NCBI RefSeq assembly: GCF_014650815.1
Contig: NZ_BMVR01000004.1
Location: forward strand, 186,001-250,000
Direction of reading: 5' to 3'
Length of the DNA: 64,000 nt
From: Streptomyces flavofungini
GTDB lineage: Bacteria > Actinomycetota > Actinomycetes > Streptomycetales > Streptomycetaceae
Position 1 is the stretch's first letter. Each line of letters starts with the position of its first letter. This document shows, in pieces, positions 1 through 8,004 of the stretch. The notes beneath the pieces were generated by a model, which was given only the letters and a program-made list of their open reading frames with translations, did not search any database and was not told where the DNA came from. The translations under genes were made by a program, and so were the position numbers.

Positions 1-1049
1 CCTCCTTCGAGGGCGGTGAGGCGCCGGACATCATCCATGACGCGTCCGACGACCTCGCGGACTTCGCGTACGGCGGCTATCTCGCCGACCTCGGCGAGCT
101 GCTCCCGGAGCGGCTGAAGTCGGACATCCCGCAGGCCAGTTGGGAGACCGCGACCTTCGGCGGCAAGGTGTACGGCGTGCCGTTCCTCCAGGAGCCGCGC
201 GTCCTCATCGCCAACGCGAAGTGGCTGAAGGAGTCCGGCGTCCGGATCCCCACCCCCGAGAAGCCGTGGAGCTGGCCGGAGTTCCGGTCGGTGACGAAGG
301 AACTCGGCCACGGCGACGGCAAGTTCGGGGTGGCCTGGCCGCTGAAGGACCCCGTGTCGGCCACGCTCAACCTGTCCCTGTCGACCGGCGGGAAGCTGTT
401 CCACCGGCGCGCCGACGGCAAGGCCGAGATCCGCTTCGAGAAGGCCGACGAGGTCATGCCGCAAACCGTCCACGACCAGGTCAACGTCGACGGGAGCGCG
501 TCGGGAAGCACGCTCGGCATGGGCGGCTCGGACACGCTGCCCGGCTTCTTCGGCGGCAAGTACGCCATGGTGCCGCTCGGGTTCTCCTACCGGCAGCAGA
601 TCTCCCAGCAGGCACCCAAGGGCTTCGACTGGCAGGTCCTGCCCGCGCCCGCCGGGGCGGACGGGCTCGCGCAGGGGGTCAGCCCGCAGACCCTCTCGGT
701 CGCCGAGGACAGCCCGCACAAGAAGGAGGCGGCCGAGTTCATCGACTTCTTCCTGCGGCCCGCGAACATGGTGCGGCTCGCCCGCGGCGACTGGATGCTG
801 CCCACGGGCAAGGCGGCCCTGAAGGACCCGGCGCTGCGCACCAAGAAGGACGACTGGGCGACGGGTACGGCGCTCGCGGGGCACTTGCGGCCCGCGCCCG
901 CCCAGCCCGTGCGCGGCTACCCGGAGTGGAAGGACAAGATCGCGACCCCCGCGCTCCAGGAGTACTACAGCGGTGCGATCGGCATGGGCGAGCTGCGCGA
1001 ACGCCTGGTGCAGGACGGCAACCTGGTCCTGAAGCGCTACCAGCGCTGA
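1..1049 (+). CDS. Sugar ABC transporter solute-binding protein (5' partial)
   Basis: C-terminal 348 residues of an extracellular (family 1) solute-binding protein that captures a sugar or oligosaccharide for an ABC importer; the start, signal peptide and lipobox lie before the window. Reading is open from base 3. The visible part has the usual binding-protein features: a GGKVYGVPF segment, a W-rich WSWPEFRSVTKEL stretch, and near the C-terminus the KKEAAEFIDFF segment typical of the family, ending LKRYQR. No permease gene follows, so the permeases, if linked, are upstream. A perfect hairpin starts 6 bases after the stop. The family call is firm; the substrate cannot be read from sequence. Confidence 0.85.
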   Translation, partial: SFEGGEAPDIIHDASDDLADFAYGGYLADLGELLPERLKSDIPQASWETATFGGKVYGVPFLQEPRVLIANAKWLKESGVRIPTPEKPWSWPEFRSVTKELGHGDGKFGVAWPLKDPVSATLNLSLSTGGKLFHRRADGKAEIRFEKADEVMPQTVHDQVNVDGSASGSTLGMGGSDTLPGFFGGKYAMVPLGFSYRQQISQQAPKGFDWQVLPAPAGADGLAQGVSPQTLSVAEDSPHKKEAAEFIDFFLRPANMVRLARGDWMLPTGKAALKDPALRTKKDDWATGTALAGHLRPAPAQPVRGYPEWKDKIATPALQEYYSGAIGMGELRERLVQDGNLVLKRYQR

Positions 1050-1054
1050 CGACT

Positions 1055-1116
1055 GCGGTACGCGTATGGGGCGGGGACCACGCGTGTGCGTGGTCCCCGC
1101 CCCATACGCGTACCGC
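1055..1116. terminator. Bidirectional hairpin terminator
   Basis: A perfect 29-bp stem (1055-1083 with 1088-1116) closed by a 4-base loop GTGT. It fills the gap between two convergent genes whose stop codons lie 6 and 1 bases away, so it should end transcription from both sides. There is no T-tract, as is usual in Streptomyces. Confidence 0.85.
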
Positions 1117-1117
1117 C

Positions 1118-2170
1118 TCAGACGCCGACCGACTCCTCCATCTCCTCCTCGGCGGCCTCCCCGGCCGGTGCGGCGGCGGGGCGCGACGCGGCCAGGGCGG
1201 CCGCGCGCTGCCCGCGTTCCCGCAGCGCCGCCACCGCGGTGAGCGTGAGGCCCGCCGCCAGCCACACCACGAGCGTCAGGACGGACCGGCCCAGATCGTG
1301 GCCGTCGAAGTACAACTGGCCCCGGACGCCCTCGACGAAGCCCGCGCCGTTCCAGAAGGAGTGCAGGGAGCCGTAGAAGCCGTTCTGCAGCTCGGGCCGG
1401 AAAAGACCGCCGGACGACGTGAAGTTGAGCATCACGAACAGGATCATCATCACGAGGGTCGTCCAGCGCTTCAGGAACGTGTGCAGGCCGAGGCCGATGA
1501 ACAGGATGCCCGCCGAGTACAGCCACGCCATAGCCCACACTCCGGCGAGCCCGTGGTGCGCGAGGTGGAACACCGGTCCCGCGAGCGCCGCCCCGATCAC
1601 GCTGACGGCGAGCGAGACCCCGGCGGCGAGCGCGGCCCGCGTGCGCATCCGCAGGCCCGCGCCCGCGGCGCCGAGCGCGGCGACCGAGGCGTACGAGCCG
1701 ATGCTCACGGCGACCAGGAGGAAGAAGAGCCCCTGTCCGGTCGGGTCGTCGTCGACGGGGGCGGCCACATCGGTGACCTTCAGGGGCGCGCCCTGGGCCG
1801 CGGCGAGGGGAGTGAAGGCCTTCTCCGTGGCGAGCGCGCTCATGTCGGAGCCCGCGGAGGCGATCAGGAGCTCGGGGGTCTTGGCGTCGGGGACGTACGC
1901 GCCGGAGATGTCGAGGGACTTGAGCTCGTCGACGGCCTCGGCGCGGGAGGCGAGCGGCCGGACGTCGAGGGCGTCGCCCGCCCGCGCCCCCAGGGACCGG
2001 GTGACGTCGTGGGCGCGGGCGTCGGAGCCGACGACTGCGACCGGCAGGTGGTGCGGCTCGGGGGTGACGAAGGCGCTCATGTAGGCGAGGCCCATGCCCA
2101 GGCACATCAACAGCGGGGTCACGAGATGAACGAGGACGTGGCGCAGGGGGCCGCGGGCGGTGGCCGTCAT
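1118..2170 (-). CDS. Membrane protein of the YhgE/ABC-2 permease-like type
   Basis: 350-residue integral membrane protein. One TM segment near residues 13-33 is followed by a soluble extracytoplasmic loop (about 35-145), then about five TM segments (roughly 145-170, 175-205, 208-230, 235-255, 295-315). This layout is that of the YhgE/Pip and ABC-2-permease-like group, often annotated as export or phage-infection-type proteins; no ATPase is adjacent. An AAGAGG ribosome site lies 5 bases before the ATG. It is divergent from a MarR gene and its -10 (TATAAA on the minus strand, 2194-2199) lies inside a MarR-type operator, so the MarR protein probably represses it. Substrate unknown. Confidence 0.7.
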   Translation of the reverse strand: MTATARGPLRHVLVHLVTPLLMCLGMGLAYMSAFVTPEPHHLPVAVVGSDARAHDVTRSLGARAGDALDVRPLASRAEAVDELKSLDISGAYVPDAKTPELLIASAGSDMSALATEKAFTPLAAAQGAPLKVTDVAAPVDDDPTGQGLFFLLVAVSIGSYASVAALGAAGAGLRMRTRAALAAGVSLAVSVIGAALAGPVFHLAHHGLAGVWAMAWLYSAGILFIGLGLHTFLKRWTTLVMMILFVMLNFTSSGGLFRPELQNGFYGSLHSFWNGAGFVEGVRGQLYFDGHDLGRSVLTLVVWLAAGLTLTAVAALRERGQRAAALAASRPAAAPAGEAAEEEMEESVGV

Positions 2171-2188
2171 GAAGACCTCTTCCCAATG

Positions 2189-2229
2189 GTTGGTTTATAC
2201 AACTCACACTCAATGTTGTACTGTACAAC
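2189..2229. promoter_or_regulatory. Two MarR-type operator sites between divergent genes
   Basis: Perfect inverted repeat GTTGTAC-T-GTACAAC at 2215-2229 and an imperfect copy GTTGGTTTATACAAC at 2189-2203, centres 26 bp apart. The imperfect copy covers the minus-strand -10 TATAAA of the membrane-protein gene; the perfect copy is 23 bases before the MarR start. The layout suggests autoregulation plus repression of the divergent gene. Confidence 0.7.
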
Positions 2230-2252
2230 CATTCGCGGAGGAGGCGGAAATC

Positions 2253-2696
2253 GTGGCCGAGAACGAGCCGGGTCCGGGCGGGTCGATCGAGATCATCCAG
2301 CGCGAGATGACGGCGTTCGCGCGCCGGGCGCGAGCCAGTGCCGCCCGGATGCACCCCGAACTGTCCCTGGTGTCCTTCACGCTCCTGAGTCATCTGGAGG
2401 ACCGGGGCGGCTGCCGGGCCACTGACCTGGCGGCGTACTACATGCTCGACAAATCGACGATCAGCAGACAGGTGGGGGCCCTGGAGAAGGCGGGCCTGGT
2501 GGAGCGGCGTCTGGAGCCGGGCGACCACCGGGTGCAGGTGCTGCACCTCACCGAGCGTGGCACGGGGCTGCTCCAGCGGGCCACCGACAGTCGCCGGGTG
2601 GCGTTCCGGGAGCGGCTCGCGGGCTGGAGCGAGCCGGACCTGGAGCGCTTCGCGGAGTATCTGCTGCGGTACAACGCGGGGGCGCCCGAGGGGTGA
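2253..2696 (+). CDS. MarR family transcriptional regulator
   Basis: 147-residue winged-helix DNA-binding repressor. The GTG at 2253 is chosen because GGAGGAGG lies just upstream and an earlier in-frame start at 2160 would overlap the divergent gene. The core shows the MarR layout: an N-terminal dimerisation helix, the recognition region [22 protein letters not shown] (about residues 65-86), then the wing with [17 protein letters not shown]. Divergent from the YhgE-like membrane protein, with two palindromic sites between them. Such pairs usually respond to small phenolic or toxic ligands; the ligand cannot be inferred. The glycosyltransferase downstream has its own unrelated operator, so it is probably not a target. 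Confidence 0.9.
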   Translation: MAENEPGPGGSIEIIQREMTAFARRARASAARMHPELSLVSFTLLSHLEDRGGCRATDLAAYYMLDKSTISRQVGALEKAGLVERRLEPGDHRVQVLHLTERGTGLLQRATDSRRVAFRERLAGWSEPDLERFAEYLLRYNAGAPEG

Positions 2697-2764
2697 GCCG
2701 GGAGTGCCCTCGGGGGTGGATTCGAGGGCGGCCGTGAGGTGCCCCGGGGGTAGCGGAAAATGGT

Positions 2765-2793
2765 TTGACGAGACGTATCGTCTCGTTTATGGT
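2765..2793 (+). promoter_or_regulatory. Glycosyltransferase promoter overlapped by a palindromic operator
   Basis: -35 TTGACG (2765-2770), 17-bp spacer, -10 TATGGT (2788-2793), then 6 bases to the ATG at 2800, so the transcript is probably leaderless. The spacer is filled by a perfect palindrome ACGAGACG-TAT-CGTCTCGT (2768-2786), the size and style of a TetR-family operator. No TetR gene is in the window, so the repressor is encoded elsewhere. Confidence 0.75.
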
Positions 2794-2799
2794 CAGGAC

Positions 2800-4041
2800 A
2801 TGACCACATCCCAGCGTGCCCACATCGCCATGTTCTCCATCGCCGCACACGGGCATGTGAACCCGAGCCTCGAAGTGATCCGGGAACTCGTCGCCCGCGG
2901 CCACCGCGTCACGTACGCGATCCCGCACGCCTTCGAGCAGAAGATCGCCGAGACCGGGGCCGAGCCCGTGCTCTACACCACCACGCTCCCGGGCCCCGAC
3001 GCCGACCCGGAGGTCTGGGGCGACACGCTGATCGACAACATCGAGCCGTTCCTGAACGACGCCATCAACGCCCTGCCGCAGCTGCGCGCGGCGTACGAGG
3101 GCGACGAGCCGGACATCGTCCTGCACGACATCACCTCCTACCCCGCGCGGGTGCTCGCCCGGAACTGGGGCGTCCCCGAGATCTCGCTCTCGCCGAACCT
3201 GGTCGCCTGGGAGGGGTACGAGGAGGAGGTCGGCGAGCCGCTGTACGCGCCGCTGCGGGAGACCGAGCGCGGCCAGGCCTACTTCGCGCGCTTCCACGCC
3301 TGGCTGGAGACGAACGGCATCACCCAGCACCACGACCCGTTCGTCGGCCGCCCGCCGCGCTCGCTCGTCCTCATCCCCAAGGTCTTCCAGCCCAACGCCG
3401 ACCGGGTCGACGAGAGCGTGCACACCTTCGTCGGCGCCTGTCAGGGCGACCGGGCCGCGCAGGGGGAGTGGCAGCGCCCGGCCGACGCGGAGAAGGTCGT
3501 GCTCGTGTCGCTCGGCTCGGCGTTCACCAAGCAGCCCGGGTTCTACCGCGCCTGCGTCGAGGCCTTCGGCGGCCTGCCCGGCTGGCACCTGGTGCTCCAG
3601 ATCGGCAAGCACGTCGACATCGCCGACCTCGGTGACGTGCCCGCCAACGTGGAAGTGCACCGCTGGGTGCCGCAGCTCGCCATCCTCCGGCAGGCCGACG
3701 CGTTCATCACGCACGCCGGGGCGGGCGGCAGCCAGGAGGGCCTCGCCACGGGGACGCCGATGGTCGCCGTGCCGCAGGCCGTCGACCAGTTCGGCAACGC
3801 CGACATGCTCCAGGGGCTCGGGGTCGCCCGGCACCTGCCCATGGAGGAGGCCGACGCCGAGACGCTGCGCGCGGCCGTCCTTGCCCTCGTGGCCGACCCG
3901 GAGGTCGCCCGCAGGCTGGACGAGGTGCGCGCGGGCATGGCCGGGGAGGGCGGCACGAAGATGGCGGCCGACTTGATCGAGGAGGAGATTGTGCGGGCCG
4001 CGCGTGACGGCGCTGTGAAGGCCGGAGGTGCCGGGCGATGA
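2800..4041 (+). CDS. mgt: Macrolide-type glycosyltransferase (OleD/Mgt family, GT1)
   Basis: 413-residue UDP-sugar-dependent GT-B glycosyltransferase, very like OleD of Streptomyces antibioticus, which glucosylates and inactivates macrolides. Several stretches match OleD as I remember it, including [19 protein letters not shown] at the N-terminus with the catalytic His (residue 17 of AAHGH), [31 protein letters not shown], and the nucleotide-sugar motif [17 protein letters not shown] with [12 protein letters not shown]. The ATG at 2800 is set by the promoter 6 bases upstream and by family length (OleD 415). No signal peptide, so it is cytosolic. It stands alone, with no macrolide cluster nearby, which fits a resistance or detoxification role. 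The overlapping operator suggests it is inducible. Confidence 0.92.
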   Translation: MTTSQRAHIAMFSIAAHGHVNPSLEVIRELVARGHRVTYAIPHAFEQKIAETGAEPVLYTTTLPGPDADPEVWGDTLIDNIEPFLNDAINALPQLRAAYEGDEPDIVLHDITSYPARVLARNWGVPEISLSPNLVAWEGYEEEVGEPLYAPLRETERGQAYFARFHAWLETNGITQHHDPFVGRPPRSLVLIPKVFQPNADRVDESVHTFVGACQGDRAAQGEWQRPADAEKVVLVSLGSAFTKQPGFYRACVEAFGGLPGWHLVLQIGKHVDIADLGDVPANVEVHRWVPQLAILRQADAFITHAGAGGSQEGLATGTPMVAVPQAVDQFGNADMLQGLGVARHLPMEEADAETLRAAVLALVADPEVARRLDEVRAGMAGEGGTKMAADLIEEEIVRAARDGAVKAGGAGR

Positions 4042-4130
4042 CCGTTTGGCGTTGTTTCAGGGTGAGTTGGTGGCACTTCGGCATCGGTGCGTGGGGTGCC
4101 GACCAGGCGTGACGTAACGCTCCGTGAAGC

Positions 4131-4161
4131 CATTAGGTAACGGCCGGGTCATTCGGTAACG
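4131..4161 (+). repeat. Direct repeat CATTMGGTAACG in intergenic DNA
   Basis: Two 12-base copies, CATTAGGTAACG (4131-4142) and CATTCGGTAACG (4150-4161), 19 bp apart (about two helical turns), with a further GTAACGCTC shared by 4114-4122 and 4156-4164. It lies about 90 bp upstream of the -35 of the phosphatidyltransferase gene and may be an activator or repressor site. The rest of 4042-4318 shows only the promoter. Confidence 0.4.
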
Positions 4162-4252
4162 CTCGCATAACGCGGGGCTGTCCTGTCTTGCCCATGGACT
4201 TGGCCTGTCTGTTTGACCCTTACCCCCCGGCAAAGGTTGTGTCCGTCGGTGC

Positions 4253-4282
4253 TTGTTCCTTTCGTGAACAGCTACCTAGCGT
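4253..4282 (+). promoter_or_regulatory. Candidate promoter of the CDP-alcohol phosphatidyltransferase gene
   Basis: -35 TTGTTC (4253-4258), 18-bp spacer, -10 TAGCGT (4277-4282), 36 bases before the ATG. The spacing and -10 fit the Streptomyces housekeeping consensus. Confidence 0.5.
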
Positions 4283-4318
4283 GAAGCGAACTTCATTCGA
4301 ACGCCAGGAAGTTGACCC

Positions 4319-5404
4319 ATGTCACGACAGTCCGTGCGCCCCGACGTGCCGCCGCTCGCCGAGGTGCGTCGCATCACCCAGAAGAAGCGCGACGCGTGGT
4401 GGACGGTGATGCTCGTGGACCCGCTCGCCACGCCGCTCGTGCGGCTGACGGCGCGGTACACGAGAATCACGCCCAACCAGATCACCTGGGGCGCGTTCGT
4501 GCTCGGGCTCGCCTCGGCGGTGTGCTTCGCGTTCGGCGACTGGCGCTGGTTGGTGCTCGGCGCGGTGATCTACCACTTCAGCTTCGTCCTGGACTGCATG
4601 GACGGGAAGGTCGCCCGCCTGACCGGCACCGGTTCGGTCTTCGGCGCCTGGCTCGACTTCGTCTTCGACCGGATCCGGGTGATGGTGTGCGGGGTCGCCC
4701 TGATGGGCGGTCAGTACGCGCGCACGCACGACGAGACCTATATCTGGCTCGCGGTCGCCGTGGTCTTCCTGGACACGCTCCGGTACATCAACTCGCTGGA
4801 GATATTCAAGATCCGGCACACCATGCGCAAGCAGATCAAGGCCCGCGTGCGGGCCGCCCGCCGGGCCGAGAACGCCGCCGAACTGGCCTTCATGGAGGAC
4901 CTGCTGCGGGACAACCCCGAGGCGGACGTGGAGCAGGACCTGGAGCGGGCCAAGGCGGAGGGACGGGAGGAGGCCGAGTTCGAGGCGGACGCCGAGGCTG
5001 ACTCCGAGGTCACCGCCGAGGTCGACTCCGAGAGCGGTGTCGAGAACGGTGCTGAGGACGGTGGTGAGGACGGCACTCCCGCCGCGCCGGGCACCAAGCG
5101 CCGCAAGCCCCAAGTCATCGACCTGCACCAGGAGTTCCGGGGCAAGTTCCCCGCGTACCTGCGGGCACGCTCCTTCCTGCTGCGGCACCGCATCCGTACG
5201 CACCTGGTGAGCGGCATCGAGTTCCAGATGGGCGTCTTCATCATCGGCCCGCTGTTCGACGTGGTGGTCCCGGCCACCATCGTGGCCGGAGCGCTCCTGC
5301 TCGTCTTCGAACTCGCCATCGTCTACAAGCTGTTGCTCTCCACCCGCGACTTCTCGCGGACGCTGGACTCCTTCGAGCAGCGCAAGGTCACGACGGCCGC
5401 GTAA
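4319..5404 (+). CDS. CDP-alcohol phosphatidyltransferase family protein
   Basis: 361-residue integral membrane enzyme that moves a phosphatidyl-type group from a CDP-alcohol to an acceptor alcohol in lipid synthesis. The full catalytic signature is visible: D92-x2-D95-G96-x2-A99-R100-x8-G109-x3-D113-x3-D117. TM segments follow, then a charged cytosolic stretch (about residues 155-265) rich in Glu/Asp (EFEADAEADSEVTAEVDSES) that is not part of the usual core, then two C-terminal TM segments. AGGAAG sits 9 bases before the ATG. It is monocistronic, so the acceptor (inositol phosphate, glycerol phosphate or other) cannot be assigned from context. Confidence 0.88.
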   Translation: MSRQSVRPDVPPLAEVRRITQKKRDAWWTVMLVDPLATPLVRLTARYTRITPNQITWGAFVLGLASAVCFAFGDWRWLVLGAVIYHFSFVLDCMDGKVARLTGTGSVFGAWLDFVFDRIRVMVCGVALMGGQYARTHDETYIWLAVAVVFLDTLRYINSLEIFKIRHTMRKQIKARVRAARRAENAAELAFMEDLLRDNPEADVEQDLERAKAEGREEAEFEADAEADSEVTAEVDSESGVENGAEDGGEDGTPAAPGTKRRKPQVIDLHQEFRGKFPAYLRARSFLLRHRIRTHLVSGIEFQMGVFIIGPLFDVVVPATIVAGALLLVFELAIVYKLLLSTRDFSRTLDSFEQRKVTTAA

Positions 5405-5450
5405 GCGCTTGCCGGACGGTGCGGTGTGGAATCCGCGGGCCGTCAGTGGC

Positions 5451-5481
5451 TGGCCGCGCAGTTCCCCGCGCCCCTTTCGGG
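5451..5481 (+). repeat. Dispersed intergenic repeat with a GCGCAGTTCCCCGCGCCCCT core
   Basis: A short GC-rich sequence in the gap between convergent genes. A near copy is at 45829-45860. Streptomyces chromosomes carry many such elements; function unknown, possibly RNA hairpins that end transcription. Confidence 0.45.
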
Positions 5482-5500
5482 ACGCGTCGTACCGCGGCGT

Positions 5501-6961
5501 TCACGCGATCCAGTGCGGTCTGCGCCCCGCAGGGGAGGGCGTCAGGCCGTCGGTGAGCGTGGCGGACATCCGGTGGACGGCCTCGCGGAGGGCGTCCGGG
5601 GCGGTGGTGTACGGAATGCGGAGGCGCCGCTCGAAGAGGCCCGGGTCGGGGGCGAAGCAGCCGCCGCCCTCGATCCGGACGCCGTAGTCGAGCACCCGTT
5701 CCGCGAGCGCCGAGGCGACGGGCGCGCCCAGGTCGACCCAGAACGACAGGCCGCCGGACGGCAGCCGCCAGGTCCACTGGGGGAGGTGCTCGGTGAGGGC
5801 GGCGGCCAGGGCGGCGCGCCGCTCCCGGAGTTCCTCCAGGCGGCGTGGCAGGAGCTCCCCGGCGCGGCCCAGCAGGGCGAGGGCCAGGAGCTGGTCGAGG
5901 ACCGAGCCGCCCATGTCGGTGGCGACCCGCTGCCCGGCGAGCTCGGTGACGAGCCGCGACGGCGCCCGCAGCCAGCCGATGCGCAGGCCGCCCCAGTACG
6001 TCTTGCTCATCGAGCCCACCGTGATGACCTCCCCGCCCGCGCCGTTCGCCGCACAGGAGGCGAACGGCGCGGGCGCGGGCACGTCGAGGGCCAGGTCGGC
6101 CAGAGTCTCGTCGACGACGAGCCAGGTCCCGGAGCGGTGCGCGGCACGCAGCACCCGGGCCCGCTCCGCCGCGGGCATGAGGCAGCCCGTCGGATTGTGG
6201 AAGTCCGGGATCAGATAGGCGATGCGGGGCACCGCCTGGCGCAGCGTCGACTCCATGATCTCGACGTCCCAGCCGCTGTCGGTCACCGGCACCGACACCG
6301 TGCGCAGCCGGGCCCGGCGCATCGCCTCCAGGGCGTTCGGGTACGACGGGTTCTCGACCAGCACCCGGTCGCCGGGGCCGCACAGCAGCCCCAGGACGAG
6401 CGTGAGGGCGTGCTGCGCGCCGGACGTCACCAGGATCTGGTCGGGGACGGTGGCCAGGCCGCGCCGGGTGAAGCGTTCGGCGACGGCAGCGCGCAGCTCG
6501 GGCAGGCCGTAGGGGTGGTAGCCGGGTGTGTGCGTGTGCTCCGCGAGGCGGGGCGTGACCTCGGCGAGCGCGTCGACGAGGACCTGCTCGGGCAGCGCGG
6601 GCGCGGCCCTGGCCAGGTCGATCGCGCTGTCGTGGGGCCGCAGGTGCCGGGTGACGCCGTGCGGCGCGCGGTCTTCCGGCAGCGCCGTCCACGTACCCGC
6701 ACCCTGTCTGCTGCGTGCGTAGCCGCCCTCCCGCAGCAGGTCGTACACAGCCGTGATCGTCGCCCTGCTGGTGTGCAGGGCGGTGGCCAGCTCCCGTTCG
6801 GCGGGGAGCCGGACGTGCAGGGCGATCCGGCCGTCGAGGATCAGCGCGCCGATCGCCCGCGCGAGATGGCGGTACGCGGGCCGCGCGCCCGCCGGGTCCG
6901 GGAGCAGGGCGGCGAGTTGGCGGCTCCCCAGCGTCCGGTCCCGCGTCTCCCGCTCCGCCAT
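5501..6961 (-). CDS. MocR family regulator (GntR helix-turn-helix fused to aminotransferase fold)
   Basis: 486 residues from ATG 6961, which has a GGGAGA site 7 bases upstream (an ATG ten codons earlier lacks one). The N-terminal GntR winged helix (RPAYRHLARAIGALILDGRI, then RLPAERELATALHTSRATITAVYDLLREGGY) is followed by a fold-type-I PLP domain with the SYPNALEAMRRA region, NPTG, and the SMSKTYWGGLRIGW segment carrying the PLP-binding Lys. Such proteins sense PLP or an amino-compound adduct and usually bind repeated half-sites next to a divergent target gene. Here the target is the YczE-like protein at 7135, a known MocR partner type. The half-sites lie in the gap. Confidence 0.92.
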   Translation of the reverse strand: MAERETRDRTLGSRQLAALLPDPAGARPAYRHLARAIGALILDGRIALHVRLPAERELATALHTSRATITAVYDLLREGGYARSRQGAGTWTALPEDRAPHGVTRHLRPHDSAIDLARAAPALPEQVLVDALAEVTPRLAEHTHTPGYHPYGLPELRAAVAERFTRRGLATVPDQILVTSGAQHALTLVLGLLCGPGDRVLVENPSYPNALEAMRRARLRTVSVPVTDSGWDVEIMESTLRQAVPRIAYLIPDFHNPTGCLMPAAERARVLRAAHRSGTWLVVDETLADLALDVPAPAPFASCAANGAGGEVITVGSMSKTYWGGLRIGWLRAPSRLVTELAGQRVATDMGGSVLDQLLALALLGRAGELLPRRLEELRERRAALAAALTEHLPQWTWRLPSGGLSFWVDLGAPVASALAERVLDYGVRIEGGGCFAPDPGLFERRLRIPYTTAPDALREAVHRMSATLTDGLTPSPAGRRPHWIA

Positions 6962-6974
6962 GCCATTCTCCCGG

Positions 6975-7062
6975 GATTGGCCATGTAACAAAGGCCAATC
7001 ACTCTACAGACTCGCCGTCATTGGCCTTGAGGCACGCGTCTTGAGGCAGGGGCCGTGAGGCA
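6975..7062. promoter_or_regulatory. MocR operator region (ATTGGCC half-sites and TTGAGGCA repeats)
   Basis: An inverted repeat GATTGGCC (6975-6982) / GGCCAATC (6993-7000) with a 10-base spacer, plus a third half-site CATTGGCC at 7019-7026 in direct orientation to the first. Immediately after, three near copies of YKTGAGGCA start at 7026, 7040 and 7054 (14-bp period). MocR proteins typically bind such mixed direct and inverted arrays, so this is the likely control region for both divergent genes. Confidence 0.6.
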
Positions 7063-7075
7063 TGGGCCTCGCGGC

Positions 7076-7115
7076 GCCGACGCGGCGTACGAACAGCCGA
7101 CGCGGCGTACGAACA
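7076..7115 (+). repeat. Perfect tandem duplication of a 20-bp unit
   Basis: Bases 7076-7095 are repeated exactly at 7096-7115 (unit begins GCCGACGCGG and ends TACGAACA). It lies between the MocR half-sites and the YczE ribosome site GGAGG (7121-7125), so it could be an extra regulator site or a recent slippage product. Confidence 0.85.
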
Positions 7116-7134
7116 TCTGTGGAGGCACCCCGGC

Positions 7135-8004
7135 ATGCGGCACCACGCCGACAGCGGCAGCGACACCGACACCCACACCCACACCCACACCACGCCCGAC
7201 ACCACCCCCGACCGGCCCGATCCCCGCACCCCCGCCCCACCCCCGCTCACCTACCTCCCCCTCACCCACCGCCCCCTGCGCCGTCTGCCCCCACTCCTCC
7301 TCGGCCTCGCCCTCTACGGCCTCAGCATCGGCGTCATGGTCCGCGCCGGGCTCGGCGTCAGCCCCTGGAGCGTGCTGAACCAGGGCGTCGAGCGCCACAC
7401 CCCGCTGAGCTTCGGGACCGTCAGTGCCGTGGTCGGCGCCCTCGTGCTGCTGCTGTGGATCCCGCTCAGACAGCGGCCGAGGTTCGGCACGGGCGCCAAT
7501 GTCGTGGTGGTGGCGTACACGTCCGACCTCGGCCTCTGGCTGGTACCGGCGGACCTGGGCCTGGGGACCCGGATCGGTCTTCTGATGGTGGGGATCCTCG
7601 CGAACGGGCTCTCCGTCGCGGTCTACGTGGGTGCCCGGTTCGGGCCGGGGCCGAGGGACGGCCTGATGACCGGCCTGGCCGCCGCGACCGGACGCTCCAT
7701 CCGGTTCGTGCGCACCCTGATCGAGATCGCCGTGCTCGCCGTGGGCTGGCTGCTCGGCGGGAGCGTGGGGGTGGGGACCGTGCTCTACGCGCTCGCGATG
7801 GGGCCCGTCACCCAGTACTTCCTGCCGTGGTGCGCGTACGGGGGGACTCCGGCGCCGCGGCCGGGGCGGTCCCGGCTGCGTCCGGCTCGTCGTGGGAGAG
7901 ATCGGGCAGCCACCGCAGCCAGCGCGGCAGATACCAGTTCCGCTCGTCGAGCAGCGCCATCACGGCCGGCAGCAGCACCCCGCGGATCACGGTGGCGTCG
8001 ATGA
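7135..8004 (+). CDS. YczE-like integral membrane protein with read-through C-terminus
   Basis: Membrane protein of the YczE/YitT-like family that pairs with MocR regulators. After a His/Thr-rich N-terminus (HTHTHTHTT) come about five TM segments between residues 50 and 225, with the family-typical RAGLGVSPWSVLNQGV and a GxxDGLMTGLA stretch. GGAGG lies 9 bases before the ATG. Family members usually end shortly after the last TM segment (here about residue 228, QYFLPW); this frame then runs 60 more low-complexity Arg/Ala-rich residues across the 3' end of the convergent MMPL gene, a 197-bp overlap. The tail is probably not functional. Role unknown, perhaps vitamin B6-related transport as proposed for MocR partners. 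Confidence 0.8.
   Translation: MRHHADSGSDTDTHTHTHTTPDTTPDRPDPRTPAPPPLTYLPLTHRPLRRLPPLLLGLALYGLSIGVMVRAGLGVSPWSVLNQGVERHTPLSFGTVSAVVGALVLLLWIPLRQRPRFGTGANVVVVAYTSDLGLWLVPADLGLGTRIGLLMVGILANGLSVAVYVGARFGPGPRDGLMTGLAAATGRSIRFVRTLIEIAVLAVGWLLGGSVGVGTVLYALAMGPVTQYFLPWCAYGGTPAPRPGRSRLRPARRGRDRAATAASAADTSSARRAAPSRPAAAPRGSRWRR

Noticed and set aside
140..2425. 761-codon plus-strand frame at the left end
   Set aside because: Off-frame shadow of the solute-binding protein gene and antisense to the YhgE-like gene; runs straight through a perfect terminator hairpin.
4131..4161. PHO box upstream of the phosphatidyltransferase gene
   Set aside because: PhoP sites have 11-bp direct repeat units in tandem; here the copies are 19 bp apart and only part of the consensus is met.
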